DNA of 64,000 nt from Paralichthys olivaceus (Eukaryota; Chordata; Actinopteri; Pleuronectiformes; Paralichthyidae), in NCBI RefSeq assembly GCF_024713975.1, contig NC_091096.1:17642458-17706457 (forward strand), written 5' to 3'. Below, in pieces: positions 62,175 to 64,000 of the stretch. Position 1 is the stretch's first letter. Every line of letters begins with the position of its first letter. A program made the translations under genes and the position numbers. Under the pieces are notes generated by a model. The model saw nothing but the letters and a program-made list of their open reading frames with translations, had not been told where the DNA came from and did no database searches.

Positions 62175-63675
62175 TGAGAGAGAGAGAAACAGAGAGTGAG
62201 TGTAGTCAGGAGGGGCTGATGAATGACTGTGCGCAGACATATTTTACCAATTCAAGAAAAAGTATCGATCATGATGTGGTAATCAGTGTTTACACAGATA
62301 ATGTGGCGGTGGCCACAAACAAATCAATGTAGGGTCACTAAGAATCACAAAAAAACATCGAAACAGGGACGAATCAGAGGACGTCAGCTGAGCAGTTGGT
62401 TCTCATTTGTGGCCCAGGACACATTTGCGTCTACCCAGCAGAAAGAATGTGGGCAGAATGTGGATGTCAGGACGCATCGGGGTGCATTCACACCTAAAAT
62501 GAACACTGTCCATATCACTCAAGATGGGTGCTAATACCACATCTGAACGGAATCCCTGAAAAACACTTGAGGAACAATAACAAACACAATTCGATCATAC
62601 AAAAGATGCTGAAAACAGCCTCATGCTGTGTGAGGTCACTATTAGAATCGACGTCAGGAAAGATGTGTCAGATCAAGGTCGTTCTCATGACCCAGGGTGA
62701 CGTCCCGGCGGTTGTTATGACCAGCTGACTTCAGCTATGCAGACAGTCTCTGGGTGCCACGATATATGATGATAAAGAGATGTAAAGGTATGAAACAACA
62801 AACCTGTCTTTAAAATACCTCCCGCCGGTGCCAGGTCTGTCCCCACATTATGTAACTACTACAATTTTATTTTCATTGTGTATCTGAGATCTACGTGCCT
62901 TACATAAGAATTTGTTTTGCATACTTGACACAGAAGAAAACAGATTCCTGTTCGAGGATGAATCAGTTCCCCCACAAAATAAAACAAATGTCAACAACGC
63001 ATTTTTTTCAGCGTAACTGTATCGCATCCATCTGCACAGGAACACAGACGTACTCACACACGCAGACACAAGCCCGCACTCTCGTTGCAAACCCTGTTTT
63101 ACTCATATATCTCAAATTCACAGTCTTCATCAGGAAAAGCAAACTTTCACTGAGACATACAGGACAGTCTCTGTTTGATCAGACATCCCATAATACCCAT
63201 TTTGCTTTATCAAAAAAAGAATTGTTTTGATACTGTCAAAATGACTTTGTGGTCAGATTACCAACATTTTATGAGCACAGTGTTTCACTCCAGATCTTTG
63301 ATTGAATTTGACTGAATGTCCATCTCAGCCTGCACGTTGTCACCTTCAGTATCAGGAAGTAAACCTATAAATGTGTTAAATACACACATATATTCTAAGT
63401 CAACATTCTCTGATAGGGAAGTTAAAATTTGTGTTACACACCGAAAAGCAGTATTTACGACGCTTCACTGTGCTCTGCAACCAGCAGTCGCTCCAACGCC
63501 CACTGAGCACTAACATGGAGGAGGACTCCATCTAGTGGGAGCAGGTGTGAACTACTCCGACTTGTCTGAGGAATCAGTGTTTCTTACTGTAAAGCTGTCC
63601 TCTGCTTGGAACCGGTTGTCCACATAGATGCACACCCTGTTGTAGTCTTTCATTTCCTGGTTGGACTCAATGCTC
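53398..63675 (-). CDS. INPP5A-like inositol polyphosphate 5-phosphatase, C-terminal 12 exons (N-terminus off the right edge)
   Basis: Exons on the minus strand: 63675-63588, 58716-58653, 58092-57989, 57740-57688, 56152-56033, 55460-55376, 55229-55134, 55052-54978, 54640-54567, 54472-54361, 53596-53528, 53439-53398 (stop TGA). All phases agree: 982 bp, about 326 residues. Type I 5-phosphatase motifs are all present: FKWSRKGFMRTRW, DLVNVHLFHDASNL, FGDFNFR (metal/catalytic), MNTRCPAWCDRIL and GPNVCMGDHKPV. The enzyme removes the 5-phosphate from Ins(1,4,5)P3 and Ins(1,3,4,5)P4, ending Ca2+ release. By memory, identity to human INPP5A is roughly 60 percent, low for a fish orthologue, so a paralogue is likely; no symbol is given. 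The C-terminus ends FSLKTNDH soon after GDHKPVF, so the prenylated CVVQ-type tail of human INPP5A is missing. The human protein has 412 residues; the missing 5' exons should code about 90-100 more. Confidence 0.88.
53990..54110 (+). repeat. Dispersed repeat fragment in a phosphatase intron
   Basis: CTCTGCCAAGGAGGTCAGG and GCATGAAACTTAGTGGAAG resemble the start of a widespread fish repeat; a similar phrase (CCATGAAACGTGGTGGAAGG) occurs near 21095 in a sorbs3 intron. Both are short, old pieces. Confidence 0.35.
55337..55510 (-). repeat. Source copy of an inverted exon duplication (catalytic GDFNFR exon and flanks)
   Basis: Includes exon 55460-55376 plus about 50 bp of upstream intron and the TA-rich downstream intron. 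Its inverted partner is 59836-60027. This copy is in the coding orientation, is spliced in phase with its neighbours and encodes the conserved R of FGDFNFRLD, so it is the working exon. Confidence 0.9.
56162..56225 (+). repeat. (CA)28 microsatellite at a splice acceptor of the 5-phosphatase gene
   Basis: Pure CA from 56163 to 56218. In the transcript it reads (UG)28, then UUUUU CACAG and the exon at 56152. The repeat therefore takes the place of much of the usual polypyrimidine tract. Confidence 0.95.
59836..60027 (+). pseudogene. Inverted copy of the phosphatase catalytic exon, inside its own intron
   Basis: On the plus strand this reads intron end, acceptor TTTCCAG (59885), an 85-bp exon copy (59886-59970) and donor GTACATTA, followed by a TA run. 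It matches 55510-55337 reversed, including the flanking intron, so it arose by DNA duplication and not through an mRNA. Differences seen by eye: one in the intron and three in the exon (Arg to Ser, one silent, and Leu to Pro just after GDFNFR). It is antisense to the gene and lies in the intron 63587-58717, so it cannot be spliced into the normal transcript. Confidence 0.9.
62135..62173 (+). repeat. (TG)n microsatellite
   Basis: About 19 TG units, followed by a GAGAGA run. Confidence 0.95.
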
Positions 63676-63784
63676 CTGGAAACAACACAACACAACAGAT
63701 CAGTCAGGAGGCGACACCACAAACTAAAAAGCTTGTTCCTGTGGATGAAGAGTGGAAGAGATTAGACCATTAATCTGCAACAAT

Positions 63785-63860
63785 TATTAGATTCAGATTC
63801 AGACTTTTTATTCATCCCACAGACGGGAAATGTTCCTATTGCAGTTGCATAAAGTACACA
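63785..63860 (+). repeat. Dispersed repeat fragment near the right edge
   Basis: CAGATTCAGACTTTTTATTCATCCCACAGACGGGAAATG resembles the start of a common fish repeat (TTTATT.ATCCC..GGGAAAT). It lies in the intron upstream of the first visible phosphatase exon. From 63861 to 64000 the sequence is AT-rich, with nothing else seen. Confidence 0.4.
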
Positions 63861-64000
63861 TATGTAAAAAAGAAAAAGAAATGAAAATAAAATTTAAATT
63901 AAACTATAAAATTATAAACATCAGACAGAAACTAAGTTACATACATATAAATAGCAGAATTGCACTTGTGATATATATGGTAGAGATTAGGGTTATTTAA

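Larger units (their letters stand above)
58717..63587. other. Large intron of the 5-phosphatase gene (4.9 kb)
   Basis: The longest intron of the gene seen here. It holds the inverted exon copy (59836-60027), an unassigned plus-strand frame (60052-60456), two repeat-poor segments (about 60570-60930 and 61400-61720) and a TG run (62135-62173). I see no other exon. Confidence 0.6.

Noticed and set aside
1..64000. CRISPR arrays, operons, phage or plasmid genes, tRNA and rRNA genes
   Set aside because: Nothing of these kinds is visible. The sequence is ordinary vertebrate nuclear DNA.

Overview
The window is a piece of a vertebrate nuclear genome, almost certainly a ray-finned (teleost) fish. Genes are split into many short exons with GT/AG borders. 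Introns are short for a vertebrate, CA/TG microsatellites are common, and several dispersed repeats are of types common in teleost genomes. There are no prokaryotic or viral genes. The species cannot be told from the sequence.

I rebuilt five protein-coding genes by joining exons by hand and checking that every intron phase agrees. From left to right: (1) the 5' part of pdlim2 (minus strand; PDZ exons at 340-491 and 2408-2500, with a probable non-coding first exon and GC-rich promoter near 11.56-12.16 kb); (2) a complete sorbs3/vinexin gene (minus; 20 coding exons from 27507 down to 14022; 713 residues; a SoHo region and three SH3 domains); (3) a complete neurl3-type gene (minus; 4 exons, 43768-41883; 296 residues; one neuralized NHR domain and a C-terminal RING); (4) a complete nkx6.3 homeobox gene (plus; 3 exons, 46686-48867; 272 residues); (5) the 3' 12 exons of an INPP5A-like inositol-polyphosphate 5-phosphatase (minus; 63675 down to 53398; about 326 residues visible, with the N-terminus beyond the right edge).

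The gene order is the main biological message. PDLIM-SORBS pairs, a neuralized gene, an NKX6 gene and an INPP5A-type gene lie spread along human chromosome 10 (PDLIM1-SORBS1, NEURL1, NKX6-2/INPP5A), and PDLIM3-SORBS2 lie together on 4q35. This window packs the same set, with the chromosome-8-type members PDLIM2, SORBS3 and NKX6-3, into 64 kb. It therefore looks like one copy of an ancient paralogon. The phosphatase is best read as a divergent INPP5A paralogue beside nkx6.3.

Functionally, pdlim2 and sorbs3 encode cytoskeletal/adhesion scaffold proteins, neurl3 a probable E3 ubiquitin ligase, nkx6.3 a developmental transcription factor, and the phosphatase an enzyme expected to end InsP3/Ca2+ signalling. 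They are neighbours by descent rather than one pathway.

Non-coding points of note: an inverted copy of the phosphatase catalytic exon in its own intron; a (TG)28-T5 tract directly before another catalytic exon, like the CFTR exon 9 acceptor; a perfect 21-bp-arm palindrome downstream of nkx6.3; a 1.2-kb tandem duplication of about 99 percent identity at 38.7-41.3 kb; and several possible regulatory elements near nkx6.3 and neurl3.
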